This document shows, piece by piece, positions 20,213 to 30,577 of a stretch of DNA of 64,000 nucleotides. The position numbers and the translations under genes are program-made. Numbering within the stretch: the first letter of the stretch is position 1; every line of letters begins with the position of its first letter. The stretch covers positions 124,001 through 188,000 of the forward strand of contig NZ_JALNUP010000004.1 in assembly GCF_026540855.1 (NCBI RefSeq). The letters run 5' to 3'. This DNA comes from Sphingomonas sp. GC_Shp_5 (GTDB lineage Bacteria; Pseudomonadota; Alphaproteobacteria; Sphingomonadales; Sphingomonadaceae). The notes beneath the pieces were generated by a model. That model was not told where the DNA came from, did no database searches, and worked only from the letters and a program-made list of their open reading frames with translations.

Positions 20213-21312
20213 ACGTGATGGTTGCCAACAGATCCCAGCTTGTGGCGAGCGGCCTCGAGACGCCGGTTGAGCGCGATCTGCAGCCGGTCGGCGCGGTGGC
20301 CGACGCCGGCGAACCGATGCGCACCGACTGGAGCCGCGACGAGATCAGGGCGCTGTTCGAGCTGCCGTTTACCGAGCTGCTGTTCCGCGCCGCAACCGTT
20401 CATCGCGCGCATCAGGCGGCGGACGAGATCCAGTTGTGCACGCTGCTGTCGATCAAGACCGGCGGCTGCGCCGAGGATTGCGGCTATTGCTCGCAGTCGG
20501 CGCATCACGGCACCGGGCTCAAGGCCGAGAAACTGATGGACGTCGACAGCGTCCTCGCCGCCGCCGCCGAGGCCAAGGCCGCCGGTTCGCAGCGCTTCTG
20601 CATGGGCGCCGCCTGGCGCAGCCCCAAGCCGCGCGACATGCCCAAGGTGGTGGCGATGATCGAGGGCGTGAAGGCGATGGGCCTCGAGACCTGCATGACG
20701 CTCGGCATGCTCGACGCCGACCAGGCCAAGGAGCTCGGCGCGGCGGGGCTGGACTACTACAATCACAATCTCGACAGCTCGCCCGAATATTATGACCGCG
20801 TCGTCACCACACGGACGTATCAGGACCGGCTCGACACGCTCGGCCACGTCCGCGACGCCGGCGTCGCGGTGTGCTGCGGCGGCATCGTCGGCATGGGCGA
20901 GACCCGCGCCGACCGGATCGGCTTCGTCCACAGCCTGGCGACCTTGCCGCGCCACCCGGAGAGCGTGACCGTCAACGCGCTGGTGCCGATCCGCGGCACG
21001 CCGCTCGGCGACATGCTGGCCGACACGCCGATGGGCAAGCTCGACGATATCGAGTTCGTCCGCGTCGTCGCCGCGGCGCGGATCGCGATGCCGCGCTCGA
21101 TGGTGCGGTTGTCGGCGGGGCGCGAGAGCATGTCGGAATCGACCCAGGCGCTGTGCTTCATGGCCGGTGCCAACTCGATCTTTACCGGCGACAAGCTGCT
21201 CACCACCGGCAACGCCGGCGACAGCGCCGACGCCGCGCTGTTCGCCAAGCTCGGGCTGACGCCGATGGCGGGCGAGGAGCCGATGCGGATCAAGGAGAAG
21301 GCATGCTGCTGA
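20209..21312 (+). CDS. bioB: Biotin synthase
   Basis: BioB is the radical SAM enzyme that inserts sulfur into dethiobiotin to make biotin. The 367-residue product has the CxxxCxxC cluster motif at Cys87, Cys91 and Cys94 ([13 protein letters not shown]), followed by the conserved FCMGAAWR and [12 protein letters not shown] blocks. About 38 residues precede the usual BioB start, so a later start is possible, but the ATG at 20209 overlaps the mutase stop (ATGA) and suggests coupling. Its position inside the propionyl-CoA carboxylase cluster fits the biotin demand of PccA; no other bio gene is nearby. Confidence 0.93.
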   Translation: MNVMVANRSQLVASGLETPVERDLQPVGAVADAGEPMRTDWSRDEIRALFELPFTELLFRAATVHRAHQAADEIQLCTLLSIKTGGCAEDCGYCSQSAHHGTGLKAEKLMDVDSVLAAAAEAKAAGSQRFCMGAAWRSPKPRDMPKVVAMIEGVKAMGLETCMTLGMLDADQAKELGAAGLDYYNHNLDSSPEYYDRVVTTRTYQDRLDTLGHVRDAGVAVCCGGIVGMGETRADRIGFVHSLATLPRHPESVTVNALVPIRGTPLGDMLADTPMGKLDDIEFVRVVAAARIAMPRSMVRLSAGRESMSESTQALCFMAGANSIFTGDKLLTTGNAGDSADAALFAKLGLTPMAGEEPMRIKEKACC

Positions 21313-21671
21313 TCACCCTGCTGCTCGCCGCCGCCGATTGCGGCAACCTGCGGACGCAGACGGCGATGACCGCCTGCGCCGGGCAAAGCTATGCCGCCGC
21401 CGACGCCGAGATGACCCGCCACTGGAAGGTCACCTACGCCTATATGAAAGGCCGCGATGCGCATGACACGTCGCGCGGCGGCGGGTTCGGCTATGCCGCG
21501 GCGGCGCTCGCCAGCCAGCGGGCATGGCTGCAGTATCGCGACACGCAGTGCGTAATCGAGGGCGGCGAGTTCGCCGGCGGCACGCTGCAGCCGATGGCGC
21601 AGGCGCAATGCAAGGCGAGGCTGACGAAGGCGAGAACGGCGCAGCTCAAGGCGCTGGTGTGGCGCACGTAA
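21303..21671 (+). CDS. LprI/DUF1311 family secreted protein
   Basis: A 122-residue protein starting [15 protein letters not shown], which looks like a short signal peptide. The mature part has the DUF1311/LprI pattern: paired cysteines, [20 protein letters not shown], then [20 protein letters not shown] and a late Cys. LprI of mycobacteria inhibits lysozyme, but most family members are uncharacterised. The ATG at 21303 lies within the last codons of bioB. Its presence in a propionate operon has no obvious metabolic logic. It is followed by a palindromic repeat. Confidence 0.75.
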   Translation: MLLITLLLAAADCGNLRTQTAMTACAGQSYAAADAEMTRHWKVTYAYMKGRDAHDTSRGGGFGYAAAALASQRAWLQYRDTQCVIEGGEFAGGTLQPMAQAQCKARLTKARTAQLKALVWRT

Positions 21672-21678
21672 ATCCTTT

Positions 21679-21768
21679 GTCATCCCGGACTTGATCCGGG
21701 GTCCAATCCTCCGCCTGGAAAGACTTCGTTTGTAGTGCGGTGGACCCCGAACAGGTCTGGGGTGACGG
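21679..21768. repeat. Palindromic element, GTCATCCCGGACTTGATC family
   Basis: A left arm, CATCCCGGACTTGATCCGGG followed by GTCC, and a right arm, GGACCCCGAACAG followed by GTCTGGGGTGACGGG, face each other around about 37 bases. The ends (GTCATCC and GGTGACG) resemble those of the other CGTCATCC elements in the window, but the inner stems differ. It separates the LprI-like gene from pccA. Confidence 0.75.
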
Positions 21769-21851
21769 GGGAGGTGGAGCAGTTGGGGCAACGAACATAA
21801 TGCACGCGGCAGGTCCTTCGGGCGTTGCCGCATGCGCGAGGAGAGCAAGCG

Positions 21852-23888
21852 GTGTTCAAGAAGATCCTGGTCGCCAATCGAGGCGAGATCGCCTGCCGGG
21901 TGATGCGCACCGCCAAGCGGATGGGGATCGCCACCGTGGCGGTCTATTCGGATGCCGATGCGCGCAGCCCGCATGTGCTGATGGCCGACGAGAGCGTCCG
22001 CCTCGGGCCGGCACCGGCCGCCGACAGCTACCTCAAGGCCGAGCTGATCCTGCTCGCCGCCAAGGAAACCGGCGCCGACTGCATCCACCCGGGCTATGGC
22101 TTCCTCTCGGAGCGCGAGAGCTTCGCGCGCGCTTGTGCCGAGGCGGGGATCGCCTTTGTCGGCCCGCCGCCGCACGCAATCGCGGCGATGGGCGACAAGA
22201 TCGAATCCAAGAAGCTCGCCAAGCAGGCGGGGGTCAACGTCGTCCCCGGCTTCCTCGGCGAGATCGCCGACACCGATCATGCGGTGCGGATCGCCGGCGA
22301 GATCGGCTATCCGGTGATGATGAAGGCTTCGGCCGGCGGCGGCGGCAAGGGCATGCGGCTCGCCTGGTCCGAGCAGGACGTGAGCGAAGGCTTCGAGGCG
22401 ACCAAGCGCGAAGGCCTGGCGAGCTTCGGCGACGACCGCGTGTTCATCGAAAAGTTCATCGAGAGCCCGCGCCACATCGAGATCCAGGTGATGGGGGATC
22501 AACACGGCACCATCGTCTATCTCGGCGAGCGCGAATGCTCGATCCAGCGCCGCCACCAGAAGGTGGTCGAGGAGGCACCGTCGCCGTTCGTGACGCCAAC
22601 GATGCGCCGCGCGATGGGCGAGCAGGCGGTCGCGCTGGCGCGGGCGGTGGGCTATCATTCCGCCGGCACGGTCGAGCTGATCGTGTCGGGTGCCGATACC
22701 AGCGGCGAGGGCTTCTACTTCCTCGAGATGAACACCCGGCTGCAGGTGGAGCATCCGGTGACCGAGGCGGTCACCGGGCTGGACCTCGTAGAATTGATGA
22801 TCCGGGTGGCGGCGGGCGAGCCGCTCGGCTTCGGCCAGGATGACGTGACGCTCACCGGCTGGGCGATCGAGAATCGCGTCTATGCCGAAGATCCCTACCG
22901 CGGCTTCCTGCCGAGCATCGGCCGGCTGGTACGCTACGCGCCGCCCGAGAGCGAGCAGACGCCCTATCGCGCCGTCGGCTTAAGCGGCGGCGAGGCCGCG
23001 TCGGATGCGCCCTATGTCCGCGTCGACGACGGCGTCGTCGAGGGCGGCGAGGTCAGCATGTTCTACGACCCGATGATCGCCAAGCTGATCACCTGGGCGC
23101 CGACGCGCGACGAGGCGGCCGATCTGCAGGTCGCCGCGCTCGACGCGTTCGAGCTCGAGGGCGTCGGCAACAACGTGGATTTCCTGTCGGCGCTGATGCA
23201 GCACCCGCGCTTCCGCGCCGGTGCGCTGACCACCGGCTTCATCGCCGAGGAATATCCCGACGGCTTCCACGGCGCATCCGCCGACCCGGCGCTGCTGCGG
23301 ACGCTCGCCGCGGTGGCGGCGTTCGCGGCGACCGCCGCGGCGGATCGCGCGCGGCGGATCGACGGACAGCTCGGGCGGCGGCTGCACCCGCCCGGCGACT
23401 GGGTGGTGCGGATCGGCGGGGTGGATCACGCAGTGACCGTGTCGCCCGATGCGATCAGCGTCGATGGTGCCGATCTCGACCTCGACATCGCCTATACGCC
23501 GGGTGATCGGATGATCGCGGTGGAGCATGGCGACGAGGCGCTGACGGTGCGGCTGGCGCGGGCCGCCGGCGGCTTCCGCCTCACCGCGCGCGGCGCGAGC
23601 CATGCCGTCCGGGTGCTGCCGGCGCGGTTCGCTCCTTATGCCGAGCATATGATCGAGAAGATCCCGCCCGATCTATCGAAGTTCCTGATCGCGCCGATGC
23701 CGGGGCTGCTCGTCCGCCTCGATGTCGCGGCGGGCGACGCGGTCGAGGCCGGCCAGCCGCTCGCGGTGGTGGAGGCGATGAAGATGGAGAATATCCTGCG
23801 CGCGCAGAAATCCGGCACGATCAAGTCTGTCGAGGCCGCCGCCGGCGACAGCCTTTCGGTCGATCAGGTCATCCTCGAGCTCGATTAG
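21852..23888 (+). CDS. pccA: Propionyl-CoA carboxylase alpha (biotin) subunit
   Basis: PccA carries biotin carboxylase and biotinyl domains and supplies CO2 to PccB. The 678-residue product starts MFKKILVANRGEIACRVM from a GTG at 21852, preceded by an AGGAGAG site; a TTG nine codons earlier is less likely. The ATP-grasp loop is KASAGGGGKGMRL, the conserved block [15 protein letters not shown] is present, and the C-terminal biotin site is VVEAMKMENIL with Lys644. It is separated from the rest of the cluster by a palindromic repeat and may have its own promoter. Confidence 0.94.
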   Translation: MFKKILVANRGEIACRVMRTAKRMGIATVAVYSDADARSPHVLMADESVRLGPAPAADSYLKAELILLAAKETGADCIHPGYGFLSERESFARACAEAGIAFVGPPPHAIAAMGDKIESKKLAKQAGVNVVPGFLGEIADTDHAVRIAGEIGYPVMMKASAGGGGKGMRLAWSEQDVSEGFEATKREGLASFGDDRVFIEKFIESPRHIEIQVMGDQHGTIVYLGERECSIQRRHQKVVEEAPSPFVTPTMRRAMGEQAVALARAVGYHSAGTVELIVSGADTSGEGFYFLEMNTRLQVEHPVTEAVTGLDLVELMIRVAAGEPLGFGQDDVTLTGWAIENRVYAEDPYRGFLPSIGRLVRYAPPESEQTPYRAVGLSGGEAASDAPYVRVDDGVVEGGEVSMFYDPMIAKLITWAPTRDEAADLQVAALDAFELEGVGNNVDFLSALMQHPRFRAGALTTGFIAEEYPDGFHGASADPALLRTLAAVAAFAATAAADRARRIDGQLGRRLHPPGDWVVRIGGVDHAVTVSPDAISVDGADLDLDIAYTPGDRMIAVEHGDEALTVRLARAAGGFRLTARGASHAVRVLPARFAPYAEHMIEKIPPDLSKFLIAPMPGLLVRLDVAAGDAVEAGQPLAVVEAMKMENILRAQKSGTIKSVEAAAGDSLSVDQVILELD

Positions 23889-23979
23889 CGTGGTTTGTGT
23901 CGGCGTCGACACCGGTCGGCGACATGATGTGATATGAATTGGCTGGACTAGCGACGGTGCGCTGGCCACACAGCCTGAC

Positions 23980-25491
23980 ATGTCGCGTGTCCTCGTCCTG
24001 CTGCTTGCCACCGCCGCGCTTGGCGGGTGCACCGTCGGCCCCGATTACCATCCCCAAGGCGCCGCCGAGCTTGGTGTGCCGACCGGCTATTCGGTGCCTG
24101 CCGCGCAGACCGCCGAGGATTTGACCCGCTGGTGGGGCAAGTTCGACGATCCGACGCTCGGGGCGCTGGTCGAGCAGGCGCGGGTCGCCAACACCGATGT
24201 CGCCCAGGCGGTCGCCCGGCTGCGCCAGGCCCGCGAGGCACTGGTGCAGAACCGCGCGCAGCTGCTGCCGACGCTGACCGGCTCGGCGGGCTACAACCGA
24301 TCGCAGAATCTGATCGGCGGCACCCGCAACATCCAATTGTCGGATGGCAGCATCACCACCGTCAGCAACAGCGGCGGCAGCAGCTTCTCGCTCGGGCTCG
24401 ACGCGCAATATCAGCTCGGGCTGTTCGGCGAATTGCGTCGTACCGTCGAGGCGAGCCGGGCGAGCTACCAAGCGTCGGGCTTCGATTATGCGACCACGCT
24501 GATCTCGGTGGAGAGCGAGGTCGCGCGCAACTACGTGCTGGCGCGCGCCTATCAGGCGCAGATCGCCAATGCGCGGGCGAGCCTCGCCATCCAGGACGAC
24601 AATCTCGAGATCGCCGGCTTCAGGGTGCAGGCGGGGCTGGTATCGTCGGTGGATGCCGAGCAGGCGCGCGCGACGCGGGCGCAGACCGCCGCGACCGTGC
24701 CGCAGATCGAGCAGCAATATAGCGCCGCGGTGGCGCGGCTGGGCGTGCTCACCGGGCAGGCGCCGGGCGCGCTGCGCCAGGCGCTCGCCACGACGCGGCC
24801 GATCCCGGTCGGTCCGCAGACCGTGGGGGTGGGGATCCCCGCCGATACGCTGCGCCAGCGCCCCGACGTTCGCGCCGCCGAGCGGACGCTCGCCGCCGCC
24901 ACCGCGCAGATCGGCGTCAGCAAGGCGGCGCTCTACCCGGCGCTGGCGACCACCGGCAACATCCAGACCAATGCGACGTCGTTCGGCAATCTCGGCGATG
25001 CGATCACCGGCGGGCTGTTCGCGGGCGTGACCCAGGCGATCTTCAACGGCGGCCGTCTGCGCAGCGCGGTGCGCTCGAGCGAAGCCGCCGCCGATGCCTC
25101 GCTCGCCGCCTACAAAGGAACGGTGCTGACCGCGCTGGAGGATGTCGAGAATGCGATCGTTGCGCTGGACACCGCGCGCCAGCGCGAGGCGCAGTTCCGT
25201 ATCGCCTATGATGCCGCCAACGCCTCGGCGATCCTCAGCCGCAGCCAGTATCGCTCGGGGCTGACCGATTTCACCACGCTCAACACCCAGGAGACCGCGC
25301 TGCTCTCCGCGCAGAACGGCCTCACCCAGGCGCAGTCCGACCAGGCGACCGCGCTGATCGCGCTCTATGCCGCGCTCGGCGGCGGCTGGGATGCGACCGC
25401 CATTTCCGAGGCGCCGGCCCGCGGCACTCCCGTTCCCGTGTCCGCGGCTCCCGGTTCCGCGCCCCCCGTTTCCGCGACAGAGACCCGCTGA
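23980..25491 (+). CDS. Outer-membrane efflux channel (TolC/NodT type) lipoprotein
   Basis: A 503-residue outer-membrane factor that forms the exit duct of a tripartite exporter. The signal ends in a lipobox (LLATAALGGC, lipidated Cys near residue 18), followed by TVGPDYHPQ, a hallmark of the NodT subfamily. Two long Ala/Gln-rich helical repeats follow, each with the conserved NVAQA/RGRxR-type turn, including PADTLRQRPDVRAAERTL. The C-terminus is a low-complexity Pro/Ala/Val tail. It begins an operon with an adaptor, an ATPase and a permease, so it serves a MacAB-like pump rather than an RND pump. Confidence 0.9.
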   Translation: MSRVLVLLLATAALGGCTVGPDYHPQGAAELGVPTGYSVPAAQTAEDLTRWWGKFDDPTLGALVEQARVANTDVAQAVARLRQAREALVQNRAQLLPTLTGSAGYNRSQNLIGGTRNIQLSDGSITTVSNSGGSSFSLGLDAQYQLGLFGELRRTVEASRASYQASGFDYATTLISVESEVARNYVLARAYQAQIANARASLAIQDDNLEIAGFRVQAGLVSSVDAEQARATRAQTAATVPQIEQQYSAAVARLGVLTGQAPGALRQALATTRPIPVGPQTVGVGIPADTLRQRPDVRAAERTLAAATAQIGVSKAALYPALATTGNIQTNATSFGNLGDAITGGLFAGVTQAIFNGGRLRSAVRSSEAAADASLAAYKGTVLTALEDVENAIVALDTARQREAQFRIAYDAANASAILSRSQYRSGLTDFTTLNTQETALLSAQNGLTQAQSDQATALIALYAALGGGWDATAISEAPARGTPVPVSAAPGSAPPVSATETR

Positions 25492-26850
25492 TGGCCGATG
25501 CACAACTCGACGACTTCCTCGGTGTGAAGCCGACGCCGGCGTGGCGGCGCTATGCGAAATGGGTGGCGATCGTCGCCGGCCTGATCGTGCTCGCGCTGCT
25601 GCTGTCGCGCTGCCTCGGCGGCAAGGCACCGATCAATTATGCCACCCAGACCGCCGATCGCGGCAATCTGACGGTGACGGTGTCGGCCACCGGCAAGCTC
25701 GCGCCGACCAATCAGGTGACGGTCGGCTCGCAGCTGTCGGGCCTCGTCACCAAGGTGGTGGTGGACGTCAACGACCGGGTGGTCGCCGGCCAGCCGCTGG
25801 CGCTGATCGACCCCGAGCAGCTCGACGACCAGATCCGCCAGGGGCAGGCGACGCTCGATGCCAATCTCGCCCAGGTCAACCAGGCGCAGGCCACCGTGGC
25901 CGAAAGCCAGGCGCAGCTCGCGCGGCTCCAGGAGGTGTACCGCCTGTCCAACGGCCGCGTGCCGTCCGCCACCGAGTTGCAGACCGGCCGTGCCGACGCG
26001 CAGCGCGCGGTCGCCGCGCTCAAGGTCGCCCAGGCCAATGTCGTCGCCAGCCGCGCGTCGCTCGCGCAGAGCCAGACGCAGCGCGCCCGCGCGATCATCC
26101 GCTCGCCCGTCAACGGCGTGATCCTCGCCCGCCAGGTCGATCCGGGGCAGACGGTGGCGGCGTCGTTCAGCACGCCGACGCTGTTCGTGATCGCCGAGGA
26201 CCTCAGCAAGATGAAGCTCGAGGTCGCAATCGACGAAGCCGATGTCGGCGAGGTCCAGGTCGGCCAGAAGGCCAATTTCACCGTCGATGCCTTCCCGGGC
26301 AAGACCTTCCCGGCGGTGATCACCCGGGTGGATCTCGGCTCCAACCTGACGGTGAGTTCGGCGACCTCGTCCAGCACGACGACCACCACCTCCACCACCG
26401 GCCAAGTCGTCTCCTATGCGGCCGATCTCACCGTCGCCAACCCGACGCTGCAGCTGCGCCCGGGGATGACCGCGACCGCCGACATCGTCACCTCCGACAA
26501 GCAGGGCGTGCTGCTCGTCCCCAACGCCGCGCTGCGCTTCAAGCCGAGTGCCGGGGGCGCCGGCAGCGGCATCGCCGGCGCGATCGTGCCACGCGGACCG
26601 CGCCGCGACACCGGCGCGACCCGCACCGTGACGGTCGGCCGCGGCGGCACCCAGACGGTCTACGTCAAGGGTGCCGATGGCACGCCGCAGCCGGTCCAGA
26701 TCACCACCGGCGACACCAACGGCACCGTCACCGAGGTGCTCGGCGGCAATCTCAAGCCGGGTGCCGAGGTGATCACCGGCCAATTGGCCGAGGGCAGCGA
26801 GGCGAGCAGCAAGCGCGGCGGTACGGGACAGCGCAAGGCGGGAGGGGGCG

Positions 26851-26861
<11 letters not shown>
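25491..26861 (+). CDS. MacA-like periplasmic adaptor of an ABC exporter
   Basis: A 456-residue membrane fusion protein that couples the ABC transporter to the outer-membrane channel. A cytoplasmic N-terminus is followed by one membrane helix at about residues 22-40, then the lipoyl half-motif (TVGSQLSGLVTKVVVDVNDR, VVAGQPLALIDP), a coiled-coil hairpin rich in Ala, Gln and Leu, the second lipoyl half (IRSPVNGVILARQVDPGQTV) and beta-barrel and membrane-proximal domains. The C-terminus is Gly/Lys-rich. Its ATG overlaps the stop of the channel gene by one base, and it overlaps the ATPase gene by 11 bases. Confidence 0.9.
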
Positions 26862-27596
<735 letters not shown>

Positions 27597-27597
<1 letters not shown>

Positions 27598-28805
27598 TGA
27601 TCGGCACGACAGTCGTGCTCGCGCTGCGTTCGATCCGGCGGCACATCCTGCGCTCGTTCCTGACCATCCTCGGCATCGTCATCGGCGTCGGCGCGGTGGT
27701 GACGATGGTGACGCTGGGCAAGGCGACCACGGCGGCGGTGCAGAGCCAGATCGCCGCGCTCGGCACCAACATCCTCCAGGTCCGGCCCGGCCAGGGCTTC
27801 GGGCGCGGCGGCGGCGGCCCGCAGCCGCCCAACTTCAAGCCGGAGGACGTCGAGGCGATCGCCAACCAGATCGCCGGCGTCACCGCGGTTGCGCCGCAAG
27901 CGCAGAGCACCGCGACCGCGATCTACGAGGGCGCCAATTGGTCGACCACGATCAACGGCACCACCAGCGCCTATTTCCAGGTGCAGCCCTGGCCGCTGGT
28001 GTCGGGCCGATCGTGGACGCCGGCGGAGGAAGCGGCGGGCAAGGCGGTGTGCATCATCGGCAACACCGTGCGCACCAACCTGTGGCATGGCGCCGATCCG
28101 GTGGGGAACCGCTTCCGGATCGGCTCGATCAGCTGCGACGTGATCGGCGTGCTCTCCACCCGCGGCCAGGCCGGGTTCGGCGGCGACCAGGACGATGTCG
28201 TGATCATGCCGATCAAGACGGTGCAGCGCCGCTTCACCGGCAGCCGCGACATCCGGCTGATGCTGGTCGGCGTCGACCAGGCCTTTTCCACCGCCGCCGT
28301 GCAATCGTCGATTTCCGATCTGCTGCGCGAGCGGCGCAGCATCACCGGCGGCAAGGAAGACGATTTCAACATCTTCGACACCAAGCAGATCTCCGACACG
28401 CTGACCGGCACGACGACGCTGCTGACCCGCATCGTCGCCGCGGTGGCGGCGATCAGCCTGGTGGTCGGCGGCATCGGCATCATGAACATCATGCTGGTGT
28501 CGGTCACCGAACGAACCCGCGAGATCGGCATCCGCCTCGCGATCGGCGCGGTGGCGCGCGAGGTGCTGCTGCAGTTCCTGGTCGAGGCGGTGGCGCTGTC
28601 GTGCCTTGGCGGCGTGATCGGGCTGGTGATCGCGCAGGGGACGATCGCCGCGATCACGCCGCTGATGCAGGTGCCATGGACGTTCGATCTGCAGATCAAC
28701 CTGATCGCCTTCGCGATATCGGCGGTGATCGGCGTGGTGTTCGGCTATTTCCCGGCGCGGCGTGCGGCGGCGCTCAACCCGATCGACGCGTTGCGGCACG
28801 AATAA
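27597..28805 (+). CDS. ABC transporter permease (MacB/FtsX type)
   Basis: The 402-residue permease has the MacB layout: one N-terminal membrane helix (ILGIVIGVGAVVTMVTLG) preceded by a basic segment, a large periplasmic domain at about residues 50-270, and three C-terminal helices (IVAAVAAISLVVGGIGIMNI, then VLLQFLVEAVALSCLGGVIG and the last before RRAAALNPIDALRHE). The cytoplasmic VTERTREIGIRLAIGA segment that contacts the ATPase is present. MacAB systems export macrolides, peptides or siderophores; the substrate here is unknown. It ends the operon and converges on the MobA-like gene. Confidence 0.92.
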
Positions 28806-28835
28806 CGCCGCGGCGCCGACCGGGGAGGGCTGAGG

Positions 28836-29474
28836 CTAGGTGAGGTCGCCGAGCGCGGTGCTGGTCGTCGCCGGCCGGGTCCGCGCCTCGGGAGCATGGA
28901 CCAGCTCGCGCAGCCGCTCGAGCTCCTCGGGCGTGTCGACGTCGATCAGCTCGGCCGGGGTGGTGACGACATGGCGGCCGGCGCGGACCAGGTCGCGCGC
29001 GCCGGCGTCGCCCTCCAGCGTCAGCAGGAAATCGAACTGGTCGCGCCCGAACACCGCTGGCGGCTTGGGAGAATGGCCGTCGCTGGAGGCGACCACCGCG
29101 TCGCTCGAATCGGCGGCATCGAGCAGGCGATAGATATGGCTCGCGGTCACCCGCGGCATGTCGGCGAGCGCGATCACCACCGCCTCGGCGCCGACCGATT
29201 TGGCGAAGGCGACACCGCGCCTGACCGATACCGCCATGCCGACCGCAGGATCGTCATTCTCGACCACGGTGAAGCCATGGCTCGCATAGTCGCATCGCGT
29301 GCCGGCGGTGACCGCCACCCGATGCTTGAACGGCATGTCTTCGAGCGCGATCGCGACATGGAGGCCGAGCGGGCGGTTGAGGAAGGGCTGGTCGAGCTTG
29401 CTGCCGATATCGCCCATTCGTTCGGAGCGACCGGCGGCGAGCAGAACGAGGACGCAGTCTTCAGCGGCGATCAT
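28836..29474 (-). CDS. MobA-like nucleotidyltransferase (molybdenum cofactor cytidylyl/guanylyltransferase type)
   Basis: A 212-residue NTP transferase with the family's N-terminal nucleotide-binding loop VLLAAGRSERMG, then ALADMPRVTASHIYRLL, followed by FGRDQFDFLLTLEGDAGARDL near the C-terminus. It matches the MobA/MocA group that adds CMP or GMP to molybdopterin. With xdhC and a Pao-type molybdoenzyme upstream, the CMP form (MocA-like) is likely, but this is inference. The ATG at 29474 overlaps the end of xdhC by 14 bases. It ends the cluster. Confidence 0.82.
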   Translation of the reverse strand: MIAAEDCVLVLLAAGRSERMGDIGSKLDQPFLNRPLGLHVAIALEDMPFKHRVAVTAGTRCDYASHGFTVVENDDPAVGMAVSVRRGVAFAKSVGAEAVVIALADMPRVTASHIYRLLDAADSSDAVVASSDGHSPKPPAVFGRDQFDFLLTLEGDAGARDLVRAGRHVVTTPAELIDVDTPEELERLRELVHAPEARTRPATTSTALGDLT

Positions 29475-30384
29475 GAAAGGCTCCCACCATGGCGGCGGCG
29501 ATCGACAGCGCGATCTCGGACGGGCCGATCGCGCCGATGTCGATGCCGACCGGCGCGTCGATCCTGTCGAGTTGCTCGGGGGTGATGCCGGCGGCGGCGA
29601 GACGCTCGCGGCGCGCGGCATGGCTGCGCCGGCTACCGAGCGCGCCGACATAGGGCGCGTTGCTGGCGAGCGCGGCGATCAGCGCCGGATCGTCGATCTT
29701 GATGTCGTGGCTCAGAGTCACCACCGCGGTCGACGGGCCGGGGCGATAGGCCTCGATCGCTTCGTCCGGCCAGCGATCGTCCAGCGTCACCCCCGGGAAA
29801 CGCTCCTCGGTGAGGAAGCGCGCGCGCGGATCGATCACCACCGTGTCGATGCCGAGCGTGGTGGTGAGCTGCGCCAGCGCCTGGGCGATCTGCACCGCGC
29901 CGACGATCAGCAGCCGGCGCGGCGGATCGTAGCGGTTGAGGAACGCCTCGCCGGTCTCCTGCGGGCGGATGTCGCTGTGGCCGGTGGCAAGGTCGGTGGT
30001 CACCGTCAGTGCTTCGCCGGTCTCGCGCGCCTCGACGATGCGCTCGAACAATTCGGGATCGAAGCCTGCGGCCGAGACCGGCTGGACCATCACCGCGATC
30101 TCGCCGCCGCAGGGCAGGCCGACTTCCCAGGCGGCAGCATCGGCGACGCCGTAATTCTTCACCTGGAAGGGCGCGCCGGCGATCACCTCCGCGGCGGTCT
30201 GAAGGATGTCGCTCTCGACGCAACCGCCCGATACCGAGCCTTCGAACCGGCCATCGGCGTGGACCAGCATGTGGCTGCCCTTGGGGCGCGGCGCCGAGCC
30301 CCAGGTGGAGACCACCGTGGCGATCGCCATCGGCTCGCCGTGCCAGTCGCGCGCGGCCGCAAGGACGCTGTCGTTTTCCGCCAT
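29461..30384 (-). CDS. XdhC family molybdoenzyme maturation protein
   Basis: XdhC-family proteins bind the molybdenum cofactor, help its sulfuration and insert it into xanthine dehydrogenase-type enzymes; PaoD is the counterpart for PaoABC. The 307-residue product contains the N-terminal ATVVSTWGSAPRPKGSHM, the conserved SVSGGCVESDIL, and a C-terminal Rossmann-like region with LLIVGAVQIAQAL, VVTLSHDIKIDDPAL and YVGALGSRRSH. The start at 30384 gives MAENDSVLAAARDW. It lies 193 bases downstream of the large subunit gene, with a palindromic repeat between them. Confidence 0.9.
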   Translation of the reverse strand: MAENDSVLAAARDWHGEPMAIATVVSTWGSAPRPKGSHMLVHADGRFEGSVSGGCVESDILQTAAEVIAGAPFQVKNYGVADAAAWEVGLPCGGEIAVMVQPVSAAGFDPELFERIVEARETGEALTVTTDLATGHSDIRPQETGEAFLNRYDPPRRLLIVGAVQIAQALAQLTTTLGIDTVVIDPRARFLTEERFPGVTLDDRWPDEAIEAYRPGPSTAVVTLSHDIKIDDPALIAALASNAPYVGALGSRRSHAARRERLAAAGITPEQLDRIDAPVGIDIGAIGPSEIALSIAAAMVGAFHDRR

Positions 30385-30486
30385 AGGTGGTTCTTCCGTG
30401 ATGCTTGGGCTGGAGGTGCGGACACCCCTAGCCGGTGTCAAGCGCGCCGCGATGATTGCCGGGGTGGAGAATATCCGACCCTACAC

Positions 30487-30570
30487 CGTCGCCCCAGCGA
30501 ACGCTGGGGCCTCCCGGTTGGCGGCGATAGGCGCGCCACGAGGAGATCCCAGCGTTCGCTGGGATGACGG
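30487..30570. repeat. REP-like palindromic element, CCGTCATCC family, copy 2
   Basis: Left arm CCCCAGCGAACGCTGGGG and right arm TCCCAGCGTTCGCTGGGA, bounded by CCGTCG and GATGACGG, with a centre of about 30 bases. It sits seven bases beyond the stop codon of the molybdenum subunit gene and is related to copies at 7662-7746 and 62037-62111. Confidence 0.82.
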
Positions 30571-30577
30571 CGCTGGA

